Shown: positions 46,938 through 54,341 of the stretch, piece by piece
Numbering within the stretch: position 1 is the stretch's first letter
How the letters are laid out: every line of letters starts with the position of its first letter
Assembly: GCA_018711005.1 (NCBI GenBank)
Contig: DVIT01000022.1
Location: forward strand, 108,858 to 172,857
Direction of reading: 5' to 3'
Source: Candidatus Scybalocola faecigallinarum
GTDB taxonomy: Bacteria > Bacillota > Clostridia > Lachnospirales > Lachnospiraceae
DNA length: 64,000 nt
Position numbers and translations under genes: made by a program
Notes under the pieces: generated by a model
What the model saw: the letters and a program-made list of their open reading frames with translations, nothing else
Database searches by the model: none
What the model was told of the DNA's origin: nothing

Positions 46938-48317
46938 TTATTCAATTACCCGTTTCGCCAAGAAATCCTCCAAACTTGCCAGCATGGACAACGCCATGAA
47001 CAGGGCCACCAGCGCCGGAGTGCTCATCAGCTCGTATAATGCGTCTCTGGGCATGATCCCGGAGCATACCTTCCAGGTCACAGCTAAATTCAGAAGCACC
47101 AGCAAGAAGGCAAATACAAAGCCCAGGGATAAAAGCGCCATGGACGCCACATGAAAGCCTTTGAAAAACGAAGTGAAGCCCCAAAGGCACATATAAATAA
47201 ACCACAGCACCGCCGCTGCGATAACAGCGATCCCGGCAAAGGCTACCAGCCCGGAAGATGAGATCCCGCCGGAAGCTGCGTCCACAAGGAACGATCCGCC
47301 GCCAACAGTGATCAAATAGTACAGGCCATAGCCAATGCACAGCACCAGCATTCCTACGCCTGTGATCAGTAAAAGCACAGCCTTTAATATGCCCACAGCC
47401 ATATTTTTAACAAAGCTGTGAAGGATAATAAAGACAATGGCCGCCGCAATGGTAAGCACGACCATGGCCGCTACTTCATAATATAGCCGCCATGTCACAT
47501 CCAGGTTGTTGACAAAAAACCGGATATCTTCAACATTTTCCATCATCAGGTTCATATCCCCACCAATAAACTGGCGGATGAGGGCCAGACCCCCGGAATT
47601 TCTGAAGATCATGGCACACAGGCCCAGGCCGGAAAAACCCAGAAGCAGGATCAGTATATCTAAAATACCAATGCGGTGCTTGCGCCGGGGCGGCTCCATG
47701 TCCGGATGCTCCTGCAAAAAGCCATTCGGAAAATATTTTTCCTTTTCCTGTACCGTTTTTTGCCGCCGGGGCGGTGTCTGGTCAAACGGCTCATCACGGT
47801 CCGCCATCCTGCCTCTAAACGGCTCATCACGGTCCGCCATCCTGCTTTCAAACACTTCCTCACGATCCGCCGTCCCGCCGCTTCGTGGCAGGACCATGGT
47901 CGGATCCTGTACCGGCGGATCTTTGGGAAGCACGACGGTCGCTTCATTATAGCTGTCCAAATGGGCCGCGTTTTCTTCGGTTTTCCCCGGTTTTCCCGGC
48001 ATTTCAATGCCATAGGGATTGCTTCCGTCCGCGTCAAAGTCTCCAAACTTCTCAAAATCCTCAGGCGTAAATTCTATTTGAGGATTTGTCTTCATATTAG
48101 ACGATGCCGGTCCCCGGACCGAAGTATCCGGAACAGGCATTCCTTCTCCAAAATCCGGAAGGATCATTGTCTTATCAGAATCGGTTTCCAGCCCTTTCCA
48201 GTTCACCTTTGTATCATCAGAAACCGATGGGCCGTTATTTAAAGGAGCACCGCAATGCGGACACTGGCTCACATTTGCCTGATCCGGTATCTTTGCTCCG
48301 CAATTTATACATATCAT
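46938..48317 (-). CDS. Zinc-ribbon membrane protein with repeat linker
   Basis: A 459-residue protein. The N-terminal zinc ribbon is MICINCGAKI...CPHCGAPL (two CxxC), followed by an extended, charged linker of about 190 residues with DKTMILPDF and ATVVLPK words and two MADRDEPF repeats, then a C-terminal half with about five to six membrane segments. ATG 48317 lies seven bases after GGAGGA. Zinc-ribbon plus membrane layout is common in Clostridia; function unknown. TMILP/TVVLP words may be phosphothreonine/FHA-like motifs (speculative). Confidence 0.7.
   Translation of the reverse strand: MICINCGAKIPDQANVSQCPHCGAPLNNGPSVSDDTKVNWKGLETDSDKTMILPDFGEGMPVPDTSVRGPASSNMKTNPQIEFTPEDFEKFGDFDADGSNPYGIEMPGKPGKTEENAAHLDSYNEATVVLPKDPPVQDPTMVLPRSGGTADREEVFESRMADRDEPFRGRMADRDEPFDQTPPRRQKTVQEKEKYFPNGFLQEHPDMEPPRRKHRIGILDILILLLGFSGLGLCAMIFRNSGGLALIRQFIGGDMNLMMENVEDIRFFVNNLDVTWRLYYEVAAMVVLTIAAAIVFIILHSFVKNMAVGILKAVLLLITGVGMLVLCIGYGLYYLITVGGGSFLVDAASGGISSSGLVAFAGIAVIAAAVLWFIYMCLWGFTSFFKGFHVASMALLSLGFVFAFLLVLLNLAVTWKVCSGIMPRDALYELMSTPALVALFMALSMLASLEDFLAKRVIE
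47788..47853. repeat. Tandem 33-bp repeats inside the zinc-ribbon gene
   Basis: Units 47788-47820 and 47821-47853 differ at few bases; a third, diverged unit follows. They encode 11-residue repeats built on RMADRDEPF. Confidence 0.8.
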
Positions 48318-48353
48318 AAACATTCCTCCAAATGTACTTGCATGTCAAGACGC

Positions 48354-48385
48354 GGTATAATAGCCGCCTCTGCGGCTATTATACC
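48354..48385. repeat. Perfect palindromic repeat, copy 1
   Basis: GGTATAATAGCCGC (48354-48367), loop CTCT, GCGGCTATTATACC (48372-48385): a 14-bp perfect stem. The identical element recurs exactly 120 bp away. It contains TATAAT. Confidence 0.85.
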
Positions 48386-48473
48386 TTGGCCGTTGCCGGC
48401 CATGGTATGGCTCCGCCCGGATGCGTACTTTTGCGCATAGGTTGGCTCGCTTCGCTCACCGCGCAAAAGACGC

Positions 48474-48505
48474 GGTATAATAGCCGCCTCTGCGGCTATT
48501 ATACC
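48474..48505. repeat. Perfect palindromic repeat, copy 2
   Basis: Identical to 48354-48385, including the preceding AAGACGC. The DNA between the copies has its own inverted repeat TTGCGC...GCGCAA (48431-48466). Confidence 0.85.
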
Positions 48506-48570
48506 ATCCTCCGGCATAAAAGGCCACTCTTTAAAATGACAAAAAGCACAGAAAAATCCGCTACTATTTC

Positions 48571-48696
48571 ATCGACAGTCAGAAACACTTGCTGTTTCTG
48601 GCGTAAAATAGTGATTCAGGGATACGCTTAAGCCATTCGCACAGGGAATTTTGCATGGTTTAAACGCAGGTTACTGTTCACCCTGTGAGCAGTAAC
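48571..48696. repeat. Three-hairpin repeat, copy A
   Basis: Holds CAGAAACA/TGTTTCTG (48580-48600), CGCTTAAGCCAT...ATGGTTTAAACG (about 48625-48666) and GTTACTGTTCA/TGAGCAGTAAC (48670-48696). A second copy lies at 56230-56358, clearly similar along its whole length and with paired changes in the stems. It lies downstream of the minus-strand YczE-like gene. From 48697 to its stop at 48783 there is a possible further fragment (GGACTCCGTGC) of the short double-hairpin repeat. Confidence 0.75.
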
Positions 48697-48782
48697 ACAA
48701 ATCCTGCCGGACTCCGTGCTTTTTTCCAAAATTTATCGGCCAGGTCTGCATAGACCTGGCCGAATAATTACATGTATTTCCA

Positions 48783-49502
48783 TTATGCCCGTCCATGGGC
48801 AACGGCCTTGCCATGGTACTTTTTCTCACCTGAACGTGCCGTAAGAACGGATACGAAGCGTACTCTTTTATCCAAAAATACCCCGATGACCCCAATAGAC
48901 TTACCCATGGTAAATGCTGCCAAAACGGTCCCAATGCCCAGTCCGTCCAGCCTGCCAAGGATCAGTCCGGTCATGACCGCTGTCACACCAAGACAGATCA
49001 CATCAAAAGCGATCTTTATTTTTGAATAAGGGATCCCTGTGATCTGAGCCAGCTCCCTCGGGAAAAGATCCGTGGGGATAATGGGCAGGCCGCAGCGATT
49101 AGAAAGCGCGATGCCTACACAAATCAGGAAATAGCTGATTGCAAAATAAATGACCCTCCAGACCATCCCGTCCGGAAGCACATGGATCCAAAGCTCATGG
49201 ACATCCAGCATTTTCCCGAAGAAAAAGCCTACGACAAAGCTGAACAAATACTGCCATACAAACTTTTTACGCAGGAGCATCAGGCTCAGGATCAGCAGGC
49301 CCTGAAAAATATACGTCCATGTTCCCAAAGAAAGCTGGGGCAATACTTGTGAAAATGCAAAAGGCACGCTGGAAATGGCTGAAATGCCTGCATTAGAATA
49401 CAGCATCAAAACGACGCCCAGGCTGTTGATCAATACGGCAACGAAAAGTGCAAGCTCTCCACGCCAGGTACGCATGGCAGCGCCTGCTGTTTTTTTACTC
49501 AT
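48783..49502 (-). CDS. YczE/YitT-like integral membrane protein
   Basis: A 239-residue protein with five predicted spans and the family marks LINSLGVVLMLYSNAGISAI and CGLPIIPTDLFPRELAQITG, like the protein at 11060-11716. GAGAGGAAGGAACC precedes the start. The C-terminal 25 residues are basic and hydrophilic. It is divergent from the LysR gene at 49681, which probably regulates it. Transport function suspected, substrate unknown. Confidence 0.8.
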   Translation of the reverse strand: MSKKTAGAAMRTWRGELALFVAVLINSLGVVLMLYSNAGISAISSVPFAFSQVLPQLSLGTWTYIFQGLLILSLMLLRKKFVWQYLFSFVVGFFFGKMLDVHELWIHVLPDGMVWRVIYFAISYFLICVGIALSNRCGLPIIPTDLFPRELAQITGIPYSKIKIAFDVICLGVTAVMTGLILGRLDGLGIGTVLAAFTMGKSIGVIGVFLDKRVRFVSVLTARSGEKKYHGKAVAHGRA

Positions 49503-49680
49503 GGATGGTTCCTTCCTCTCAGATATATTATTCCATGAATTAGTATAGCATTTTCAATTATATTTACAAATGAATAATTTTAATGAAACTATAGATAAAT
49601 TCTATAAATCATGATATGCTATTTTCAAAAAATCTGCGCCGTCCACTGACGACGACAGTACTGTGAAAGAAGGCTTTACA

Positions 49681-50550
49681 TTGAATCTGTCCTATTTGCG
49701 TTATTTTGTCCAGCTGGCTCAAACCCGTCACTATACCAAAACCGCCCAGCTGCTTTGTATCACTCAGCCCAGCTTAAGTCATGCCATTGCCCAGCTGGAA
49801 GATGAACTTGGTGTCCCCCTTTTTGAAAAAAGCGGCAGAAATACGACTCTGACCCGCTTTGGTCAGGAATTTCTCACATGTGCCCAGAACACGCTGTCTT
49901 CCTTAGACGATGGCATCGCCTCCCTCCAGCGCAGCGCCCGCGGCGAAGGGCTGATCCGTCTGGGATTTTTGCGGCCTGCAGGTATTGACTATATCCCAAC
50001 TCTTGCCTCCGGATTTTTAAAAAGGAACCCCGAAAAAGATATCCGTTTTACCTTTCATACCGGATCTACCGGTCAGCTTATAGAAGGGCTGATGGCTGAA
50101 AAATTTGATCTGATCTTTTGCTCTCAGCCTCCGTCGGACCTTCATCTTCGGGAAGTACCCGTCATATCCCAGAAACTGGTCATCATTACGCCCGAAGACC
50201 ACCCTCTGGCAGCCAAAAACTATGCATCGCCAAAAGACCTCCTGCCCTACCCCATGATCTATTTCTCCCAGGGCGCCGGATTGCGCCAAGTCGTGGAACA
50301 TCTTTTTGACAGCGCTGGCAGCCTTCCCCCGACAGCATATGAAACGGAAGAAGATCAGGTGATTGCGGGTCTGGTTGCCCGTGGCTTTGGCATTTCTATT
50401 GTTCCCTATATGGATCTTCTTGAAAAACTGGATGTAAAAATTCTTGACCTGGATTCTCCCGCCAGCACACGGCAGATTTACATGGTCTACAACGATAACG
50501 TCTTTATGCCGCCTGTCGTCCATGACTTTTTCCAATATATCTGTCAGTAA
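49681..50550 (+). CDS. LysR family transcriptional regulator
   Basis: A 289-residue full-length LysR protein: HTH (NLSYLRYFVQLAQTRHYTKT; CITQPSLSHAIAQLEDELG) and a complete two-lobed effector domain (LIRLGFLRPAGIDYIPTLA; GLVARGFGISIVPYMDLL). I prefer TTG 49681, which gives the usual MNLSYLRYF start seven bases after AGAAGG, to GTG 49663. Divergent from the YczE-like gene with 178 bases between starts. Confidence 0.88.
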   Translation: MNLSYLRYFVQLAQTRHYTKTAQLLCITQPSLSHAIAQLEDELGVPLFEKSGRNTTLTRFGQEFLTCAQNTLSSLDDGIASLQRSARGEGLIRLGFLRPAGIDYIPTLASGFLKRNPEKDIRFTFHTGSTGQLIEGLMAEKFDLIFCSQPPSDLHLREVPVISQKLVIITPEDHPLAAKNYASPKDLLPYPMIYFSQGAGLRQVVEHLFDSAGSLPPTAYETEEDQVIAGLVARGFGISIVPYMDLLEKLDVKILDLDSPASTRQIYMVYNDNVFMPPVVHDFFQYICQ

Positions 50551-50666
50551 TTTTCTTTTAAGTAATGAATATTGTGTTACTATTTTTCAAAAATATGCAA
50601 TACTTGTTCTATAGAAGTATGATATAGTATTATTATGATCAAATCAAAGAAAGGGTGTCGATAAAA

Positions 50667-52211
50667 ATGTTGAAATGGCTGGATCAGGCAATCTTTTATG
50701 AAATCTATCCTCAATCCTTCCTGGATACCAATGCTGACGGTATTGGGGATTTTCAGGGTATTATTGAAAAACTGGATTACATCCGCAGCCTTGGCTGTAA
50801 TGCCCTGTGGATAAATCCCTGCTTTCTCTCTCCTTTTGGAGATGCCGGGTATGATGTTGCTGACTATTACCGCACGGCTCCCCGCTATGGAACCAATGAG
50901 GATCTGAAACGGGTTTTCCGGGAGGCCCATAAACGGGATATGCACGTTCTTCTGGATCTTGTTCCAGGGCATACTTCCATTGAACATCCCTGGTTTAAAG
51001 AATCCGCGAAAATTAAGCGTAACGAATTTACAGACCGCTATATATGGACAGATCATGTATGGACATATCCGGAAGGTATGGGCGGCATATCCGGATTTTC
51101 CCAACGCGACGGTGTCTGTGTCACTAACTTTTTCTCCATCCAGCCAGCCTTAAACTATGGCTTTTATCAGCCGGATCCTGAAAAAAAATGGCAGCAGGCA
51201 TTTGAAGACGAAGGGCCTCAGGCCACTTTGGCAGCAATGGAAGATGTGATGCGCTTCTGGCTGAATATGGGATGTGACGGCTTCCGTGTAGATATGGCCG
51301 GTTCCCTGGTGAAAAATGATCCTGAAGGGAAAGGCACCATACGTCTGTGGCAGCAGGTGCGTTCATTCCTGGACAAAGAATTTCCTCAGGCAGCCATGAT
51401 TTCAGAGTGGGGTGAACCTGATAAATCCCTTCTGGGAGGCTTCCATATGGATTTTCTTCTTCATTTTGGTCCATCCCACTACAACGACCTGTTCCGGTGT
51501 CCCGAGCCATACTTTTCCAGCCGCGGAAAAGGAGACATTTACGAATTTGTAGAAAAATACAAAGAAAACTATGAAAAATCCAAAGGCAAAGGATTGATCT
51601 GCATCCCCTCCGGAAATCACGATATGAAGCGTCTGGCTTATCAGATTCACGGAGATGAATTAAAAATTGCCTTTGCCTTCCTTTTGTCCATGCCGGGAGC
51701 GCCTTTTATTTATTATGGTGATGAAATCGGCATGCGCTACGTTGAAGGCCTTGATTCAGTGGAAGGCGGATACGACCGCACCGGTTCCCGCTCCCCCATG
51801 CAATGGGACAGCAGCACAAACGCCGGTTTTTCCAGCGCACCGGTTCAGGATCTGTACATTGCTCAGGATCCGGATCCGCACCGTCCCACCGTTCAGAATC
51901 AAATGGAAGACCCAAATTCCCTGTATCATGAGGTCAAAAAACTGATTAAAATCCGTCAGGAGCATACCGCTTTGCAAAACAGAAGCAGCATTGATTTTAT
52001 TTGCGCTTCAAAGAACACTTATCCTCTGGCTTATGTGCGCAAATCCCAGGATGAAGCTGTTCTTGTTATTATCAATCCCTCATCTGCGTCTCAAAGCTTT
52101 TCCTGCCCGTACATACCCGCAGAGCCCATTTATACCTTTGGCGGCGACTGCACTTCTGACAATGGAAACATTTCGGTTCCCGGAAGTTTTGCGGGATTTT
52201 ACCATATTTAA
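50667..52211 (+). CDS. GH13 alpha-glucosidase/amylase family protein
   Basis: A 514-residue cytoplasmic glycoside hydrolase. The barrel starts IFYEIYPQSFLDTNADGIGD; nucleophile Asp209 in GFRVDMAG, acid/base Glu247 in ISEWGEP, stabiliser Asp319 in GNHDM; a short C-terminal beta domain follows. Oligo-1,6-glucosidase, trehalulase or other GH13 subfamilies are possible. ATG 50667 is preferred to GTG 50655 because of AAAGGG upstream. Single gene ended by the terminator at 52231. Confidence 0.9.
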   Translation: MLKWLDQAIFYEIYPQSFLDTNADGIGDFQGIIEKLDYIRSLGCNALWINPCFLSPFGDAGYDVADYYRTAPRYGTNEDLKRVFREAHKRDMHVLLDLVPGHTSIEHPWFKESAKIKRNEFTDRYIWTDHVWTYPEGMGGISGFSQRDGVCVTNFFSIQPALNYGFYQPDPEKKWQQAFEDEGPQATLAAMEDVMRFWLNMGCDGFRVDMAGSLVKNDPEGKGTIRLWQQVRSFLDKEFPQAAMISEWGEPDKSLLGGFHMDFLLHFGPSHYNDLFRCPEPYFSSRGKGDIYEFVEKYKENYEKSKGKGLICIPSGNHDMKRLAYQIHGDELKIAFAFLLSMPGAPFIYYGDEIGMRYVEGLDSVEGGYDRTGSRSPMQWDSSTNAGFSSAPVQDLYIAQDPDPHRPTVQNQMEDPNSLYHEVKKLIKIRQEHTALQNRSSIDFICASKNTYPLAYVRKSQDEAVLVIINPSSASQSFSCPYIPAEPIYTFGGDCTSDNGNISVPGSFAGFYHI

Positions 52212-52230
52212 AAGAAAACCCTTTTAAAAG

Positions 52231-52260
52231 AAAACCCTGGTCTGTAATGATCAGGGTTTT
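52231..52260 (+). terminator. Terminator after GH13 gene
   Basis: AAAACCCTG (52231-52239) pairs with CAGGGTTTT (52252-52260), followed by ACTTTATTT. Confidence 0.8.
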
Positions 52261-52391
52261 ACTTTATTTGGACAGTATACCAATAAGGCAGCTTATGGTA
52301 AGGAAAGATTTTTAATAAATGCTTGACTGTAAACCTTGTTTATAGCTTATTATTGAGTAAAATAGAGCTACCTGAAAGGGGGATGCATAGC

Positions 52392-53252
52392 ATGACTATT
52401 AAAGAGGCAGAAGAACGAACAGGTTTATCCCGTTCGAATATCCGTTTTTATGAAAAGGAAAAACTCATTGAGCCTTCGAGAAATGAAAGTAATGGTTATA
52501 GAGATTATTCTGAAAATGATGTGGAAAATATAAAGAAGATTGCCTATCTGCGTACATTAGGAATTTCTATTGAGGATATACGAAGTATTATATCCGAAAA
52601 AGTAACATTGCGGGAAACACTTGAGAAGCAGAATGAAGTATTAAAAAGTCAGATTGTTGATTTAAATAAAGCGAAACTCATGTGCGAAAAAATGCTGGAT
52701 GAAGAAAGTATTAGTTATGAAAAATTACATGTAGAACAATATATAACAGATTTACATGACTATTGGAAAGATAATCAGACGATTTTCAAACTGGATTCCG
52801 TCAGCTTTTTGTATATATGGGGCAGTATGCTTACCTGGACAACGATTACCGCACTATGTTTGATTATCGGGGCTTTGTTCTATTCTAAGCTGCCGGCAGA
52901 AATTCCGGTACAATGGCGTAAAGGAATGGCAACATCCTTTGTTAATAAAAACTGGATTTTTATTTGCCCGGTTATGTGTATCATAATCCGTTATTTATTA
53001 AAACCTTTTATCTACGCCAAATTGCAGATGAACAATTATTATGGAGAAATTATAACAGAGTATTTAACAAATTATATGTGTTTTATTGTGTTGTCCGTAG
53101 AAATTTTCTCCGTACTTTTTATTTTTGGAGTGGTAAAAAGTGTTGTTATACTGTTATTTGTGAATACGGCAGTTTTTATTGGATTGTTAGTCGTTGGTTT
53201 GGTAAAAATGGATTTGAGCGGGAAAGGAACTGACGGTCAACACACTGTTTAA
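52392..53252 (+). CDS. MerR regulator fused to a membrane domain
   Basis: A 286-residue protein. N-terminal MerR HTH (MTIKEAEERTGLSRSNIRFY; YLRTLGISIEDIRSII), a coiled dimerisation helix (about 75-110), then at about 130-280 four to five hydrophobic segments, the first followed by KLPAEIPVQWRKG as in DUF1648 membrane domains. This would be a membrane-tethered one-component regulator. ATG 52392 is preferred to ATG 52383, which touches the AAGGGGG site. AT-rich, unlike its neighbours, and its stop adjoins an integrase fragment, so it was probably acquired. Confidence 0.8.
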   Translation: MTIKEAEERTGLSRSNIRFYEKEKLIEPSRNESNGYRDYSENDVENIKKIAYLRTLGISIEDIRSIISEKVTLRETLEKQNEVLKSQIVDLNKAKLMCEKMLDEESISYEKLHVEQYITDLHDYWKDNQTIFKLDSVSFLYIWGSMLTWTTITALCLIIGALFYSKLPAEIPVQWRKGMATSFVNKNWIFICPVMCIIIRYLLKPFIYAKLQMNNYYGEIITEYLTNYMCFIVLSVEIFSVLFIFGVVKSVVILLFVNTAVFIGLLVVGLVKMDLSGKGTDGQHTV

Positions 53253-53322
53253 GCAGTATAGCATGGGACACGCCAATATGGGCGTGACTATGGAAGTGTA
53301 TAATCATCCGGGAGCATCTTAA
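53251..53322 (+). pseudogene. Integrase C-terminal remnant
   Basis: The frame from 53251 reads KQYSMGHANMGVTMEVYNHP and stops at 53320. It matches the end of tyrosine recombinases, including the HANxxVTMxVYNH block with the catalytic Tyr, and resembles the intact integrase at 58390 (QYVMGHANISVTMDVYNHV). Nothing of the rest of the gene is left. Confidence 0.75.
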
Positions 53323-53333
53323 TTCATCAATTT

Positions 53334-53468
53334 ATGCGGTCGGCGCATGGTGTTTATGTTGCCCCGGATGCCCGGACAGATGCCATGTATCTATTTCAGC
53401 TGCGCTGCGGGCAGGCGGTATTCTTCCATGAAGCGGTGTTCGCTGCAAATCCGAGCGGGAATGGCTGA
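53334..53468 (+). pseudogene. AbiEi-like antitoxin remnant
   Basis: A 44-codon frame with HGVYVAPDARTDAMYLFQLR and QAVFFHEAVF. This matches the end of the N-terminal winged-helix region of AbiEi-type antitoxins (typical: ARGIYxSPDAWxDExFLLQ, then IFSHETALxLHGL). It breaks off where the conserved SHETAL block would continue, with no AbiEii toxin gene nearby. A decayed trace of an abortive-infection system. Confidence 0.55.
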
Positions 53469-53491
53469 GTGGATAAAATTTATCGCCCAAA

Positions 53492-53518
53492 TTAGCACTC
53501 ACCTATTGACAGTGCTAA
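53492..53518 (+). promoter_or_regulatory. CIRCE operator (HrcA) of plus-strand hsp20
   Basis: TTAGCACTC, nine bases, CAGTGCTAA: one mismatch to the CIRCE consensus inverted repeat. The -35 TTGACA lies in the spacer, so HrcA binding would block the promoter. Confidence 0.88.
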
Positions 53519-53534
53519 CAACAAGTGCTATATT
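53506..53534 (+). promoter_or_regulatory. Heat-shock promoter of plus-strand hsp20
   Basis: TTGACA (53506-53511), 17 bases, TATATT (53529-53534), overlapping the CIRCE element. Confidence 0.85.
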
Positions 53535-53594
53535 ATGTGTATAACAAACAAAGATCAAGCCCAGCTATATATAGACAATTCAGGAGGAAGTTTT

Positions 53595-54017
53595 ATGATT
53601 TCAAAAAATAACTATGGTTTAGATTTATTTAATGACTTTTTCAAAGATCCCTTCTGGGGTACTTATAATGAAGGCAAGGACAAGCCCATGCGGACAGATA
53701 TTTATGAAACACCCACCATGTATCTGCTGGAAATCGAGCTTCCCGGATATTCCCGGGAGGATATTCAGGCCGAGCTGGAAAACGGTTACCTGACTATTTC
53801 TGCAAACCGCCCGAAACGTATTGAAGAAGGCGACGAAAAGATCCAGCTTATCCGCCAGGAGCGCTATCACGGCTCTTATAAACGCAGCTTCTATGTGGGC
53901 GAGGACATGGAGCAGGAAGACATTAAAGCATCCTTTAAAAATGGCATCTTAAAGCTGACTGTCCCCAAAGAAGTCCAGAAAAAAATCAATGAAAAACGTT
54001 TTATCGCTATTGAGTAA
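53595..54017 (+). CDS. Small heat-shock protein Hsp20
   Basis: A 140-residue alpha-crystallin-domain chaperone. After about 35 N-terminal residues (MISKNNYGLDLFNDFFKDPF) the ACD runs from MRTDIYETPTMYLLEIELPG to FKNGILKLTVPK, and a short tail with an I-A-I motif (RFIAIE) ends it. It holds unfolded proteins in a refolding-competent state. ATG 53595 follows CAGGAGGAAG; the frame upstream lies in the leader. Controlled by HrcA/CIRCE. More diverged from the three minus-strand Hsp20 genes than they are from each other. Confidence 0.93.
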   Translation: MISKNNYGLDLFNDFFKDPFWGTYNEGKDKPMRTDIYETPTMYLLEIELPGYSREDIQAELENGYLTISANRPKRIEEGDEKIQLIRQERYHGSYKRSFYVGEDMEQEDIKASFKNGILKLTVPKEVQKKINEKRFIAIE

Positions 54018-54341
54018 GCCATTTTCTTATTCAAATATCCTTTCCCCGCAGCCGAAGCTTCAGCTTCGGCTGCTCTCCTTCAAAAGGATCCTCTTTTTCG
54101 CAGCTGTCATTTTCTCAGTCAGTATATCTAAAATTTTCTAGTTCTTTTCGTCATATTGAACAATTTCTTATGCATTATATGTATCACATAATGCAAAATC
54201 AATATTGGACATTCAAACTCAGGAACGTTATAATAAAACTATTGATAAATATTGACTGTATATTCCAGAAAATATCTGCAGATTTCATATCCTGACCCCG
54301 GCGGGTCAGCGATATAAAATGTACGAAAAGGAGAGATTATC
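54018..54341. other. Intergenic region, 324 bp, with terminator, palindrome and promoter
   Basis: No gene. It contains the hairpin GCAGCCGAAGC/GCTTCGGCTGC (54048-54073) that likely ends hsp20, the palindrome TGCATTAT (54171-54178)/ATAATGCA (54188-54195), possibly an operator, and the promoter at 54205-54234. Confidence 0.65.
54205..54234 (+). promoter_or_regulatory. Promoter of the 277-residue unknown gene
   Basis: TTGGAC (54205-54210), 18 bases, TATAAT (54229-54234); the start codon is about 108 bases downstream, leaving a long leader. Confidence 0.55.

Noticed and set aside
53347..53544. Plus-strand frame of 65 codons between MerR and hsp20
   Set aside because: It runs out of frame over the AbiEi-like remnant and through the CIRCE promoter, with no ribosome site.
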